From NCBI RefSeq assembly GCF_006159205.1, contig NZ_CP040812.1, positions 1-64,000 of the forward strand: a stretch of 64,000 nucleotides of DNA, read 5' to 3'. Each line of letters starts with the position of its first letter. Positions within the stretch are counted from its first letter, which is position 1. The notes beneath the pieces were generated by a model that was given only the letters and a program-made list of their open reading frames with translations, made no database searches and was not told the DNA's origin. Position numbers and translations under genes: made by a program. This DNA comes from Antarcticibacterium flavum (GTDB taxonomy: Bacteria > Bacteroidota > Bacteroidia > Flavobacteriales > Flavobacteriaceae). Shown one piece after another: positions 56,610-64,000 of this stretch.

Positions 56610-58655
56610 ATGAATAATTTCATAAACAACTTCTATAAAAACCAGGCCTTATTCTACAAGGTTTTTTTATTTATACTCACCGGTGTTCTTATAGTATATC
56701 TTTTACCAAAAGGAGGAAAATTTAAATATGAAATAACCCGTGGAAAACCCTGGCAGTATGAGAACCTGTACGCTCCCTTTGATTTTGCTATTTTAAAGAC
56801 AGATGATGAAATTGTAAAGGAAAAGGACCAGATCATTTCCAATCACATTCCCTACTACAATTTCAATGATAATGTTGTGGAGGAGGTTAAGGCAAATGCA
56901 GAGGAGAAGATATCTGAAGTTTTCAGCGATAGTATCCTGGATCGCCGGGAGCAGGTAATCTCCAATTTTGTTGAGAAATTACTGGATGAATTATATGGGA
57001 TAGGAGTACTCCAGGATGATACCAGGATGGAAGATGACCAGCCTGTCTATCTTAAAAGAGGAAATTTTGCAGAGGAGATCAATTACGGCCAAATTTTCCT
57101 GCAGGAGGAGATCCCAGATTATTTGAACACAAACATAAACAGGAGCAATCTTACCTCCCTTAAACCTGAATTACTGGAGTTATTCTATGAGGTTATTGAA
57201 CCTAATGTCGTCTTCGACGGGGCGTTTACTCAAAGAGAACTCGACAGTAAACTTAATGCGATATCCTATACCAGGGGAAGTATAGAAAGAGGTACTATCA
57301 TTATCTCCCGGGGAGAGATCGTAGAAGGGGAGAAGCTGGATATTTTAAATTCCCTTAAACAGGAATATGAATCACAACTTTGGAGTGAATCTAGTTACAA
57401 TTGGATCATATTTGGTTATTCGCTGCTGGTGTGCCTGGCACTCTTAATGCTTTTGCTTTTCATTAGAAAATACCGCCGGGATATTTATGACAACAATGTA
57501 AAGATCACTTTTATCTTCTTCAACTTATTACTTATGGTCTTTCTTACCACCCTGGTGGTAAGATTTGAACCCAGATATGTGTATATAGTCCCCCTTTGTA
57601 TTCTGCCTCTTACCCTTAAAGCATTTTTCGATTCCAGGCTGGGATTATTCACACACGTGATCACAGTACTTATCCTGGGATTTGTGGTACCCAACAGCTA
57701 CGAATATATGTTCCTTCAAATTATTGCCGGTATAGTTACCATATTGACAGTATCTGAACTTTATAAGAGGGCTAATTTATTCATATCTGTAGGACAAATC
57801 ACTTCCATATATATCATCGTATATTTCGCCTTCACTATTATTCAGGAGGGAAATATCCTGGATCTGGATGGGGAGATATTTTTAACCTTTGTTCTAGGTG
57901 GGCTTGCTACTTTATTTGTCCAGCCGCTCATTTATATTTATGAGAAGCTGTTTGGCCTGGTTTCAGATATGTCCCTGCTTGAACTGTCTGATACTAATTC
58001 CCGCCTGCTCAAGGAATTATCAGAAAAAGCACCGGGAACTTTCCATCACTCCTTAAATGTTGCCAATCTTGCCGAGGCCTGTGCCAATGAGATTGGAGCA
58101 AATGCCATGCTGGTAAGGGTGGGAGCCCTTTACCATGATATCGGAAAGATGGAAAATCCCACCTATTTCTCAGAAAATCAAGCCAGTTCTATTAATTCGC
58201 ATGATGAGTTGTCACCTAAAGAAAGTGCAGAGATCATAATAAGCCACGTGATCACAGGTATAGAAATAGCCAAAAAGAATAATTTGCCAGACAGGGTTAT
58301 AGATTTTATCAGGACCCATCACGGTACTACAACTGTTTACTTCTTCTATATGAAGGAAAAACAACAGAATGATCTCGCACTTGCTGCCGATTTTCGTTAC
58401 CCCGGGCCTACGCCATTTAGCAGAGAAACTGCTATTTTAATGATGTGTGATAGCGTAGAGGCTGCGAGTAAAAGTCTTAAGGAGCCTACTACGGGTAAGA
58501 TCAATGATTTTGTGGAAAAAATTGTGAACAAACAAATGGAAGAACAGCAATTCCTTAATGCCGATATTACTTTTAAGGAAATACAGCTGGTAAAGAAGAT
58601 CTTGAAACAAAAGCTCAAGAATATATTCCATTTACGAGTGGAATATCCTGAGTGA
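56610..58655 (+). CDS. 7TM-HD family phosphohydrolase (PgpH-like)
   Basis: The 681-residue protein has one N-terminal TM helix (~16-34) and a large extracytoplasmic 7TMR-HDED domain (~40-265). Seven TM helices follow (~270-455). The cytoplasmic HD domain (~480-660) has FHHSLNVANLAEACANEI, RVGALYHDIGKMENP, HELSP-like SHDELSPKESAEIIISHV and RTHHGTTTVYFF. This architecture is that of PgpH, which degrades cyclic di-AMP in other bacteria. That activity here is inferred from family. It is a single-gene unit that ends one base from the convergent Gre-like gene. Confidence 0.93.
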   Translation: MNNFINNFYKNQALFYKVFLFILTGVLIVYLLPKGGKFKYEITRGKPWQYENLYAPFDFAILKTDDEIVKEKDQIISNHIPYYNFNDNVVEEVKANAEEKISEVFSDSILDRREQVISNFVEKLLDELYGIGVLQDDTRMEDDQPVYLKRGNFAEEINYGQIFLQEEIPDYLNTNINRSNLTSLKPELLELFYEVIEPNVVFDGAFTQRELDSKLNAISYTRGSIERGTIIISRGEIVEGEKLDILNSLKQEYESQLWSESSYNWIIFGYSLLVCLALLMLLLFIRKYRRDIYDNNVKITFIFFNLLLMVFLTTLVVRFEPRYVYIVPLCILPLTLKAFFDSRLGLFTHVITVLILGFVVPNSYEYMFLQIIAGIVTILTVSELYKRANLFISVGQITSIYIIVYFAFTIIQEGNILDLDGEIFLTFVLGGLATLFVQPLIYIYEKLFGLVSDMSLLELSDTNSRLLKELSEKAPGTFHHSLNVANLAEACANEIGANAMLVRVGALYHDIGKMENPTYFSENQASSINSHDELSPKESAEIIISHVITGIEIAKKNNLPDRVIDFIRTHHGTTTVYFFYMKEKQQNDLALAADFRYPGPTPFSRETAILMMCDSVEAASKSLKEPTTGKINDFVEKIVNKQMEEQQFLNADITFKEIQLVKKILKQKLKNIFHLRVEYPE

Positions 58656-58656
58656 T

Positions 58657-59109
58657 CTAATGCACATCAAGTATTTCTACCTCCTTATCCTTTAATGTAA
58701 AACTATCACCTTTCTTTTTGCCTTCTAAATGTTGATATATAGGAGCCTCTGTGGAAATTACACTTACCCCACTACCGTCATCCAGGGTAATATTTCCAAG
58801 GGGAACGGCAATGAAATAATAATGATCATCTGTTTCCACCATACTGCCAAATTTTATACTTTCAGAATAATGTTCCCTGTCTACCCGGTTTAAGGTTTGT
58901 TTCATTTTTTGAGCATGGTCAAGGTGGGTGGCATAGCGCTCAAAGTCTCCAAGGAGCTCTCCTTTACTTCCTTCCTCATCATAATCTGTATGAACATCGT
59001 TGGCTTCCATGGATTCTCGAATGGTATCCATTTTATCCTGGTATTTATCAATAAGATCCTGTATTTTTTCAAGACTTTTATAAAAAGCCTGTATCTTTCT
59101 GTTTGCCAT
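58657..59109 (-). CDS. GreA/GreB C-terminal-domain-like protein
   Basis: The 150-residue protein has an N-terminal helical hairpin (QAFYKSLEKIQDLIDKYQDKMDTIRESME, then LGDFERYATHLDHAQKMKQTLNRV). The FKBP-like C-terminal domain has FGSMVETDDHYYFIAVPLG, VSVISTEAPIYQHLEGKKKGD and VEILDV. These match the pattern of Gre factors and Rnk-type RNA polymerase secondary-channel binders. The coiled-coil tip is not the classical one, so anti-backtracking activity is uncertain. It is a separate gene convergent with the 7TM-HD gene. Confidence 0.75.
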   Translation of the reverse strand: MANRKIQAFYKSLEKIQDLIDKYQDKMDTIRESMEANDVHTDYDEEGSKGELLGDFERYATHLDHAQKMKQTLNRVDREHYSESIKFGSMVETDDHYYFIAVPLGNITLDDGSGVSVISTEAPIYQHLEGKKKGDSFTLKDKEVEILDVH

Positions 59110-59301
59110 TTTTTATTGTTTTTATTAAATGTAATTATCATTGTGCATCTACAAGAATATTTTACAAAACTTTAATATCCGCAGAAAGATCAGTTTTTAA
59201 AATAATTATAAGCCTATATACTTATAAACCTTTATTATAAGGCTGTAAACTTATTTCAAAGAAATATAAGGTTCAAGCCTAATTTTTTATATATTTACTA
59301 A

Positions 59302-59973
59302 ATGATTTCAGTTATAACAGCAGATATAATAGCTTCTTCCGTATTAGAGGACCGGCTGTTGGAAAGAACCCTGGATACTTTAAAAACCGAGTTTAATTCT
59401 ATTCAGGATGACTATGGCAAAGAAAAAGTAAATTTCAAGATCTACAGGGGAGATAGTTTTCAGGGTATATTAAAAATACCTGAAGATTCCCTGCACCTGG
59501 TACTTCAATTGAAAACAGCTGTTAACAGGCTAGGAGGAGATAAAGGAACGGCCAGGGCACAAGCAATCCCGGTAGATTTCAAAGTTGCAATAGGTATTGG
59601 AAGCCAGGATCTGGAAAGGGAAGCCATTGCAGAGTCTAATGGCCAGGCTTTTCAGTTTTCGGGCCGAACCCTGGACGAGATGAAAAATGAGAACAGAAGA
59701 ACCGCACTTACAACTCCCAATGAAGATATTAATGGGGAATTCAGGACTTCATTATTATTGCTGGACACTATAACCGATAAATGGAGTACTGCCTCTGCAG
59801 AGGTTATTTACTATTCCTTGAAAGGCTTAAAGGAAAAGGAAATTGCAGCTATTCTTAAAATAAGCCAATCTGCAGTGAACCAGCGCAAAAAAGCTGCCGG
59901 GTGGGAAGCTGTTGCGCTCTTGCTGGAAAGATTCAAAGAGGCGATCTCTAAAAAGTTGCTGGATGGAAAATAG
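59302..59973 (+). CDS. SatD-like protein with C-terminal HTH
   Basis: The 223-residue protein has an N-terminal part resembling SatD-family proteins and, more distantly, the nucleotidyl-cyclase fold. It has ISVITADIIASSVLEDR at the start, IYRGDSFQGILKIPED near 52-67, and FKVAIGIGS. The C-terminal 60 residues read LKGLKEKEIAAILKISQSAVNQRKKAAGW, a sigma-70 region-4-like helix-turn-helix. Hence it is probably a DNA-binding sensor or regulator. Its last 11 bases overlap the DUF3307 membrane protein gene, so the two are very likely translated together. The ligand and targets are unknown. Confidence 0.75.
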   Translation: MISVITADIIASSVLEDRLLERTLDTLKTEFNSIQDDYGKEKVNFKIYRGDSFQGILKIPEDSLHLVLQLKTAVNRLGGDKGTARAQAIPVDFKVAIGIGSQDLEREAIAESNGQAFQFSGRTLDEMKNENRRTALTTPNEDINGEFRTSLLLLDTITDKWSTASAEVIYYSLKGLKEKEIAAILKISQSAVNQRKKAAGWEAVALLLERFKEAISKKLLDGK

Positions 59974-60691
59974 TTTGATCCTCATACAATTACTCCTGGC
60001 GCATATTATAACAGATTTTGTTTTGCAGCCAACGTCGTGGATAAGCCATAAAAGAAAACATAAAGGCACTTCTGTATATCTTATAATACATTCACTGCTT
60101 GCAGGAGTTTTGACCCTCTTATTTATTCAGCGGCTGGACCTGTGGTATTTGGCACTTTTTATAAGCGTATCCCATTATCTTATAGACTGGTGGAAATTAA
60201 AACAAACAGAGGATAATCTAAAATATTTCCTGCTGGACCAGTTATTTCATCTCCTTATCCTATTGCTGGTTTGGCTTTATATTATAGATGGATTTTCCCT
60301 TGTGCTTCCCGGCTTAAAGAGCATACTTAATTCTCCGGCAATCCTGGCTATTGCAGGAGCATATCTTATTGTGGTCTTCCCTGCAGGCTATCTTATTGGA
60401 AAAGCCACTCAAAGGTGGCAAAATGAGATTGAAATTACTTATAAAAAAAATAGCCTTGAAGCCGCAGGCAGGTACATTGGAATCTTTGAAAGAATCCTGG
60501 TCCTCACCTTTATCCTAACTAATAATTTTGCAGCAATAGGATTTCTAATAGCCGCCAAGTCCATATTAAGGTTTAGTGATAAATCTGAAACAGGTGCCCG
60601 TAAACAAACAGAATATGTTCTTATAGGCACCCTAATGAGCTTTGCCTTTACTATAATCCTAGGCCTTCTTATACAGGCTTTGGTCTTCTAA
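59963..60691 (+). CDS. DUF3307 membrane protein
   Basis: The start at 59963 (MENSLILIQLLLAHIITDFVLQPTSWISHKRKHKG) overlaps the preceding gene by 11 nt and gives 242 residues. LLAHIITDFVLQP is the family-defining DUF3307 block, followed by SVSHYLIDWWKLKQ and about six or seven further hydrophobic segments. A His-x3-Asp pair occurs twice (HIITD, HYLID), which hints at metal binding or membrane hydrolase chemistry, but this is speculation. The function is unknown; the coupled SatD-like HTH protein is probably its regulator or partner. Confidence 0.85.
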   Translation: MENSLILIQLLLAHIITDFVLQPTSWISHKRKHKGTSVYLIIHSLLAGVLTLLFIQRLDLWYLALFISVSHYLIDWWKLKQTEDNLKYFLLDQLFHLLILLLVWLYIIDGFSLVLPGLKSILNSPAILAIAGAYLIVVFPAGYLIGKATQRWQNEIEITYKKNSLEAAGRYIGIFERILVLTFILTNNFAAIGFLIAAKSILRFSDKSETGARKQTEYVLIGTLMSFAFTIILGLLIQALVF

Positions 60692-61075
60692 TAACTGAAG
60701 ATTACCCAGGAGCCGCTCCTTAACAATATTCATCATTCTTTTATTTAACGAGGAGGAGTTTTGGATGTAGATCTCATATTCATCCAGGGTAAACTGGCCA
60801 ATAATGATTCCCTTAAGGCTATTCCTGAATTTTATATCCCTTTGAATTGCGTTTTCAATAAATCCCATCTTCTTTTCTACATTAAAGCCATAGAAAGTAT
60901 TCTTATGTTTATAGATATAATTTCTAAATACCTCAACCAGGAGTCCATCCTGCAGTTTGGTTACCGGCCGCAGGGTCCTGTTTTGAAATTGTTCATCCCT
61001 GCTCATGTTTGAAGAAACTTTCGCATTGGGAATTTCTGGTCGTAATCGCAGTAGGTTTTGGTCTCGCTGGTTCAT
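60659..61075 (-). CDS. conserved hypothetical protein
   Basis: The 138-residue protein is basic at the N-terminus (MNQRDQNLLRLRPEI). It has a helical body with FRNYIYKHKNTFYGFNVEKKMGFIENAIQRDIKFR and GQFTLDEYEIYIQNSSSLNKRMMNIVKERLLGNLQLLE. No signal peptide or known motif is visible. Its 3' end overlaps the DUF3307 gene by 33 bases in convergent orientation. I do not recognise a function; the length and composition suggest a real flavobacterial gene. Confidence 0.65.
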   Translation of the reverse strand: MNQRDQNLLRLRPEIPNAKVSSNMSRDEQFQNRTLRPVTKLQDGLLVEVFRNYIYKHKNTFYGFNVEKKMGFIENAIQRDIKFRNSLKGIIIGQFTLDEYEIYIQNSSSLNKRMMNIVKERLLGNLQLLEDQSLYKKA

Positions 61076-61245
61076 AAGAGTAGAGTTTCTTAAATATACT
61101 TATTAAAATAGCATTTAATTGGGGAGAGCCCAATACTTTTAAACGGCTTTATTAACATCCCCGGATCTTTGCCTCAGTTAAATTCCTCTTAATCGTTCCG
61201 GGGGTTGGTATTCAAATTTTTATCTTTAAGAAATTCGAGTTTATA

Positions 61246-62607
61246 ATGATAGAATCAATCAATCCCTTTACCGGGGATAAAATAGCCAGCATCAGGGAAT
61301 ATTCAGAAGAGCAAATAGATAAGGTACTTGAAGATGCCGCAGAAAGGTTTAAAGGCTGGAGAAAGACCGGTTTTAGTGAACGTTCAGCCCTTATGCTTAA
61401 GGCTGCTGAAGAGTTAAGGAAAAATACCCGGGAATATGCTGAAACTATTACTGCTGAAATGGGAAAACCCATCAAACAATCTATAGCTGAAGTCGAAAAA
61501 TGTGCCTGGGTTTGTGAGTATTATGCAAAAAACGCTGAAACTCACCTTGCTTCAGAAAAAATTGAAACAGATGCTGTAAAGAGTTATGTCTCCTATGAAC
61601 CTCTGGGGGTTGTTCTGGCGGTTATGCCCTGGAATTATCCATTTTGGCAAGTGTTTAGATTTGCGGCTCCGGCACTTATGGCTGGAAATATTGGAGTCCT
61701 TAAGCATGCCAGCAATGTTATGCAAAGTGCTGAAAACATTCAAAAAGTATTTGAAAGAGCTGGATTTCCAAAGGGATGTTTCCAAAACCTTGTTATTGGC
61801 AGCGATAAGGTTGAGAATGTGATCAAAGACAGTCGTATCAAAGCAGTTACTCTCACAGGGAGTACCCCGGCAGGTAGTGCTGTAGCCAGTACTGCTGGAG
61901 CAGAGATCAAAAAATCTGTCCTGGAACTTGGAGGTAACAATGCGCTGGTTATATTAAAAGGAGCCAACCTAAAGAAGGCTGCAGAGACTTGTGTACAGGC
62001 CCGGTTCCAAAACACCGGCCAGAGCTGTATTGCCGGTAAACGATTATTGCTGCAGGAGGAGATTGCAGAGGATTTTATGGAGATTTTTCTGGAACAGGTC
62101 AAAGCACTTAAAAGTGGAGATCCTATGAAGGAAGATACTTTTATTGGTGTTCTCGCACGGGAAGACCTGGCCAGGGATCTTGAGAAACAGGTCAACGATT
62201 CAGTAAAAGCAGGTGCAAAAGTCCTTTGTGGAGGCAAAAGAAAAGGGACATATTTTGAGCCAACCGTTATAACGAAGGTGACAAAGAATATGCCTGTATT
62301 TGCTGAGGAAACCTTTGGCCCGGTGATTAGTACCACTACCTTTTCTACTTATGAAGAGGCGGTGGAATTAGTAAATTCTTCTCAATTTGGTCTTGGCGTA
62401 TCGTTGTTTACAGATGACCTGGAGAAGGCTGAAGCCTTAGTGCCTTTATTTGATGACGGGGCCGTTTTTATTAATGAACTGGTTAAAAGTGATCCCCGGT
62501 TGCCGTTTGGGGGAACAAAGATCTCCGGATATGGCAGGGAATTATCTATTCATGGGATTAGAGAGTTTGTTAATAAGAAGACAGTATACATAAATAAATA
62601 TGAGTAA
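61246..62607 (+). CDS. NAD(P)-dependent succinate-semialdehyde dehydrogenase-like aldehyde dehydrogenase
   Basis: The 453-residue protein is a full aldehyde dehydrogenase. PWNYPFWQVFRFAAPALMAGN and LTGSTPAG form the cofactor site. Glu227 in VLELGGNNALV is the general base and Cys261 in FQNTGQSCIAGKR the nucleophile. EETFGPVISTTTF and INELVKSDPRLPFGGTKISGYGREL complete the family pattern. Of the ALDH subfamilies it is closest to the GabD/Sad-type succinate-semialdehyde dehydrogenases; the true substrate is not proven. It starts a three-gene run with the Nudix and thioesterase genes. Confidence 0.93.
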   Translation: MIESINPFTGDKIASIREYSEEQIDKVLEDAAERFKGWRKTGFSERSALMLKAAEELRKNTREYAETITAEMGKPIKQSIAEVEKCAWVCEYYAKNAETHLASEKIETDAVKSYVSYEPLGVVLAVMPWNYPFWQVFRFAAPALMAGNIGVLKHASNVMQSAENIQKVFERAGFPKGCFQNLVIGSDKVENVIKDSRIKAVTLTGSTPAGSAVASTAGAEIKKSVLELGGNNALVILKGANLKKAAETCVQARFQNTGQSCIAGKRLLLQEEIAEDFMEIFLEQVKALKSGDPMKEDTFIGVLAREDLARDLEKQVNDSVKAGAKVLCGGKRKGTYFEPTVITKVTKNMPVFAEETFGPVISTTTFSTYEEAVELVNSSQFGLGVSLFTDDLEKAEALVPLFDDGAVFINELVKSDPRLPFGGTKISGYGRELSIHGIREFVNKKTVYINKYE

Positions 62608-63021
62608 ATGGGAAAACAGGATATTGGAATAACGGTAGACGCAGTAGTATTTGTAAGAGAAGAAAAAGACCTGCGGGTATTACTTATAAAAAGAAAAAAT
62701 GACCCTTTTAAAAACCAATGGGCGTTGCCAGGTGGTTTTCTTGAAGAGAATGAATCCCTGGTAGCAGGTGCCAAACGCGAACTGGATGAAGAAACAGGAT
62801 TAAAGCCAAAGGAGCTTTATCAAATCAAAGCATTTGGCGACCCCGGCCGTGATCCCCGTGGCAGGATCATTTCTATCGCTTTCCTTGGAGTCCTGGAAAG
62901 GGTAGAAGAGGTAAAAGGAGGCGATGATGCAGGAGAAGCAAGATGGTTTCCTGTTTCCAACCTGCCCGAGCTTGCTTTTGATCATAGTGAGATCATTGCT
63001 TCAGGTAGGGAAATGTTTTAA
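62608..63021 (+). CDS. Nudix hydrolase
   Basis: The 137-residue protein has the complete Nudix box from Gly43 to Leu65 (GFLEENESLVAGAKRELDEE, then TGL), fitting G-x5-E-x7-REUXEEXGU. The N-terminal ITVDAVVFVREEKDLRVLLIKRK and the following ALPGGFLEENE are typical of ADP-ribose or NDP-sugar pyrophosphatases. The substrate cannot be set by sequence. The ATG follows the aldehyde dehydrogenase stop immediately, so it is in the same operon. Confidence 0.93.
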   Translation: MGKQDIGITVDAVVFVREEKDLRVLLIKRKNDPFKNQWALPGGFLEENESLVAGAKRELDEETGLKPKELYQIKAFGDPGRDPRGRIISIAFLGVLERVEEVKGGDDAGEARWFPVSNLPELAFDHSEIIASGREMF

Positions 63022-63038
63022 TAATTAAAATAAAAGAA

Positions 63039-63434
63039 ATGAATTTTCATACTCGTAAATGGGTGAAGCCGCAGGACCTTAACCCAAATGGTACTTTATT
63101 TGGAGGAAGGCTTCTTGACTGGATCGATGAGGAATGTGCTTTATATTCTATAATTCAGCTTGAGAATCCAAAGGTGGTGACAAAGTATATGAGTGAGATC
63201 AATTTTCAAAGTTCTGCCGTACAGGGGGATATTGTTGAAATTGGAATAGAGGTACTCAATTTTGGAAGTTCTTCCCTAAGCCTTAGGTGCGAGGTGAGAA
63301 ATAAGATGACCCGCACTACGATTATAACCATAGAAAATATTATTATGGTGAGTTTGGGAAAGGATGGCAAGCCTAAACCTCATGGTAAAACGCAGGTAGA
63401 ATTTGTGAAGGACAGGTTGAGAGATGGCAGCTAA
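63039..63434 (+). CDS. acyl-CoA thioesterase (hotdog fold)
   Basis: The 131-residue protein begins MNFHTRKWVKPQDLNPNGTLFGGRLLDWIDEECALYS, the YciA/BACH-type pattern with N-x-x-G-x-x-FGG and the catalytic acidic residue in DWIDEE. VEIGIEVLNFGSSSLSLRCEV is the central strand region. It hydrolyses acyl-CoA in the cytoplasm; chain-length preference is unknown. It lies 17 nt after the Nudix gene and is the last gene of the run, followed by a hairpin. Confidence 0.9.
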   Translation: MNFHTRKWVKPQDLNPNGTLFGGRLLDWIDEECALYSIIQLENPKVVTKYMSEINFQSSAVQGDIVEIGIEVLNFGSSSLSLRCEVRNKMTRTTIITIENIIMVSLGKDGKPKPHGKTQVEFVKDRLRDGS

Positions 63435-63441
63435 TCTCCTT

Positions 63442-63475
63442 AAAGCAGGATAAAGAATTTATCCATCCTGCTTTT
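63442..63475. terminator. terminator hairpin overlapping the convergent gene's 3' end
   Basis: AAAGCAGGAT and ATCCTGCTTT form a perfect 10-bp stem with T-runs nearby. It follows the thioesterase gene, and its right arm encodes the final codons (KQDG region) of the minus-strand gene. Confidence 0.7.
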
Positions 63476-64000
63476 CTTCCGCCTCTTTTTTCTTTTCTTC
63501 CTCTTTATCTTCCCTGGCGTCCTGTATAGATTCCGTAGCCTGTTCTTTCTGTTTTTCTGACGGTTCTTCGCGTTTTTGTTCCCTCGCTTTTTCAGGTTCC
63601 AGGCTTACCACAAAAACTGCGGGAAAGTGGTCTGAATCAATATCTGCACCCAACCCAATATTTACTAATCTAAAATCATCTGAAGCAAAGAAGTGGTCAA
63701 GGGGCCATCGCATTACAGGGTTCTTAGCGTTGAAAGTATTATAGAAACCACGGCCAATCCTGGGGTCCAGCAAGCCACTTACATCTTTAAAAAGGCGAGT
63801 GGTTTGAGACCAGGCAACATCATTAAAATCCCCTGTTACTATAACCGGCATCTCACTGTTCTTAGCGCTTTTTGCCACCAGCATCATTTCTGCATCCCTG
63901 TCTGTTGAAGAGGGGGTGTGTTGTGGCATTGGTGGAGTAGGATGGATGCAATACAACCTAATTTCCTCTCCTGCAGGCAGGGAAAACCTGGTATGAATGG
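63459..64000 (-). CDS. endonuclease/exonuclease/phosphatase family protein, 5' part outside window
   Basis: The frame is open to the window edge; the visible ~180 codons are the C-terminal part. The EEP fold is shown by VIVTGDFNDVAWSQTTR (catalytic Asp and Asn), WPLDHFFASDDF, and ADIDSDHFPAVFVV with the final Asp-His. Such proteins are metal-dependent nucleases or phosphodiesterases. The last ~45 residues are an unusually Lys/Glu/Gln-rich tail (EKAREQKREEPSEKQKEQA, DKEEEKKKEAEEKQDG). The N-terminus, and any signal peptide or membrane segment, cannot be seen. Confidence 0.88.
   Translation of the reverse strand, partial: IHTRFSLPAGEEIRLYCIHPTPPMPQHTPSSTDRDAEMMLVAKSAKNSEMPVIVTGDFNDVAWSQTTRLFKDVSGLLDPRIGRGFYNTFNAKNPVMRWPLDHFFASDDFRLVNIGLGADIDSDHFPAVFVVSLEPEKAREQKREEPSEKQKEQATESIQDAREDKEEEKKKEAEEKQDG

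Noticed and set aside
1..64000. tRNA or rRNA genes, CRISPR arrays, prophage or restriction/defence systems
   Set aside because: No tRNA-like cloverleaf, spaced direct-repeat array, phage structural gene or defence gene was recognised on either strand by eye.

Overview
The window looks like chromosomal DNA of a member of the Bacteroidota, most likely family Flavobacteriaceae; the genus cannot be fixed from the sequence alone. The evidence is an AT-rich genome, genes without Shine-Dalgarno sites, -7 boxes of the form TAnnTTTG, B12-dependent NrdJ, paired parE/parC, the divergent aroB/proline dehydrogenase arrangement and typical flavobacterial secreted proteins.

Layout. (1) 1-12.2 kb is an alpha-glucan/trehalose region: a broken glgE on the minus strand, a broken IS1380-type insertion sequence, then a plus-strand run treZ - GH57 - treY - malQ. 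The first ~7.3 kb carries many one-base frameshifts, mostly at homopolymers; treY and malQ are intact. (2) 12.2-24.5 kb holds secreted and membrane proteins, a frameshifted methyltransferase, nrdJ, the ackA-pta acetate pathway and ychF. (3) 25-30.4 kb is parE - membrane protein - parC - mscL. (4) 30.4-36.2 kb holds an HTH regulator facing an M14 peptidase across an array of palindromic sites, an Lrp/AsnC regulator, DinB, YihY and PfpI/DJ-1 proteins. (5) 36.2-52.8 kb is housekeeping: aroB, proline dehydrogenase, an acyltransferase, yebC, pterin dehydratase, gcvT, NAD(P)HX repair, hutH, clpC, gyrA and a TPR protein. (6) 52.8-54.5 kb is an intact IS1182-family element. (7) 54.5-64 kb holds an NlpC/P60-like protein, thiolase, 7TM-HD phosphohydrolase, Gre-like protein, a SatD-like/DUF3307 pair, aldehyde dehydrogenase, Nudix, thioesterase and an edge-truncated endonuclease/phosphatase.

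The least expected signals are not genes. Six copies of a 16-bp palindrome (consensus GTTTACAATTGTAAAC) sit between the HTH gene and the M14 gene, several exactly 35 bp apart and overlapping candidate -7 boxes of both. Two copies of a short non-autonomous element (221 and 172 bp) share inverted ends starting CATTGGTGTC, and each is flanked by a perfect 9-bp direct repeat. Tandem arrays with a 7-bp period (AGACGTT, ATCTCAA and TGAGNNN units) lie directly behind stop codons, and one is interrupted by the mobile element.

No tRNA, rRNA, CRISPR array or phage was recognised. Most of the window is ordinary chromosome; no multi-gene system that is clearly new was found.
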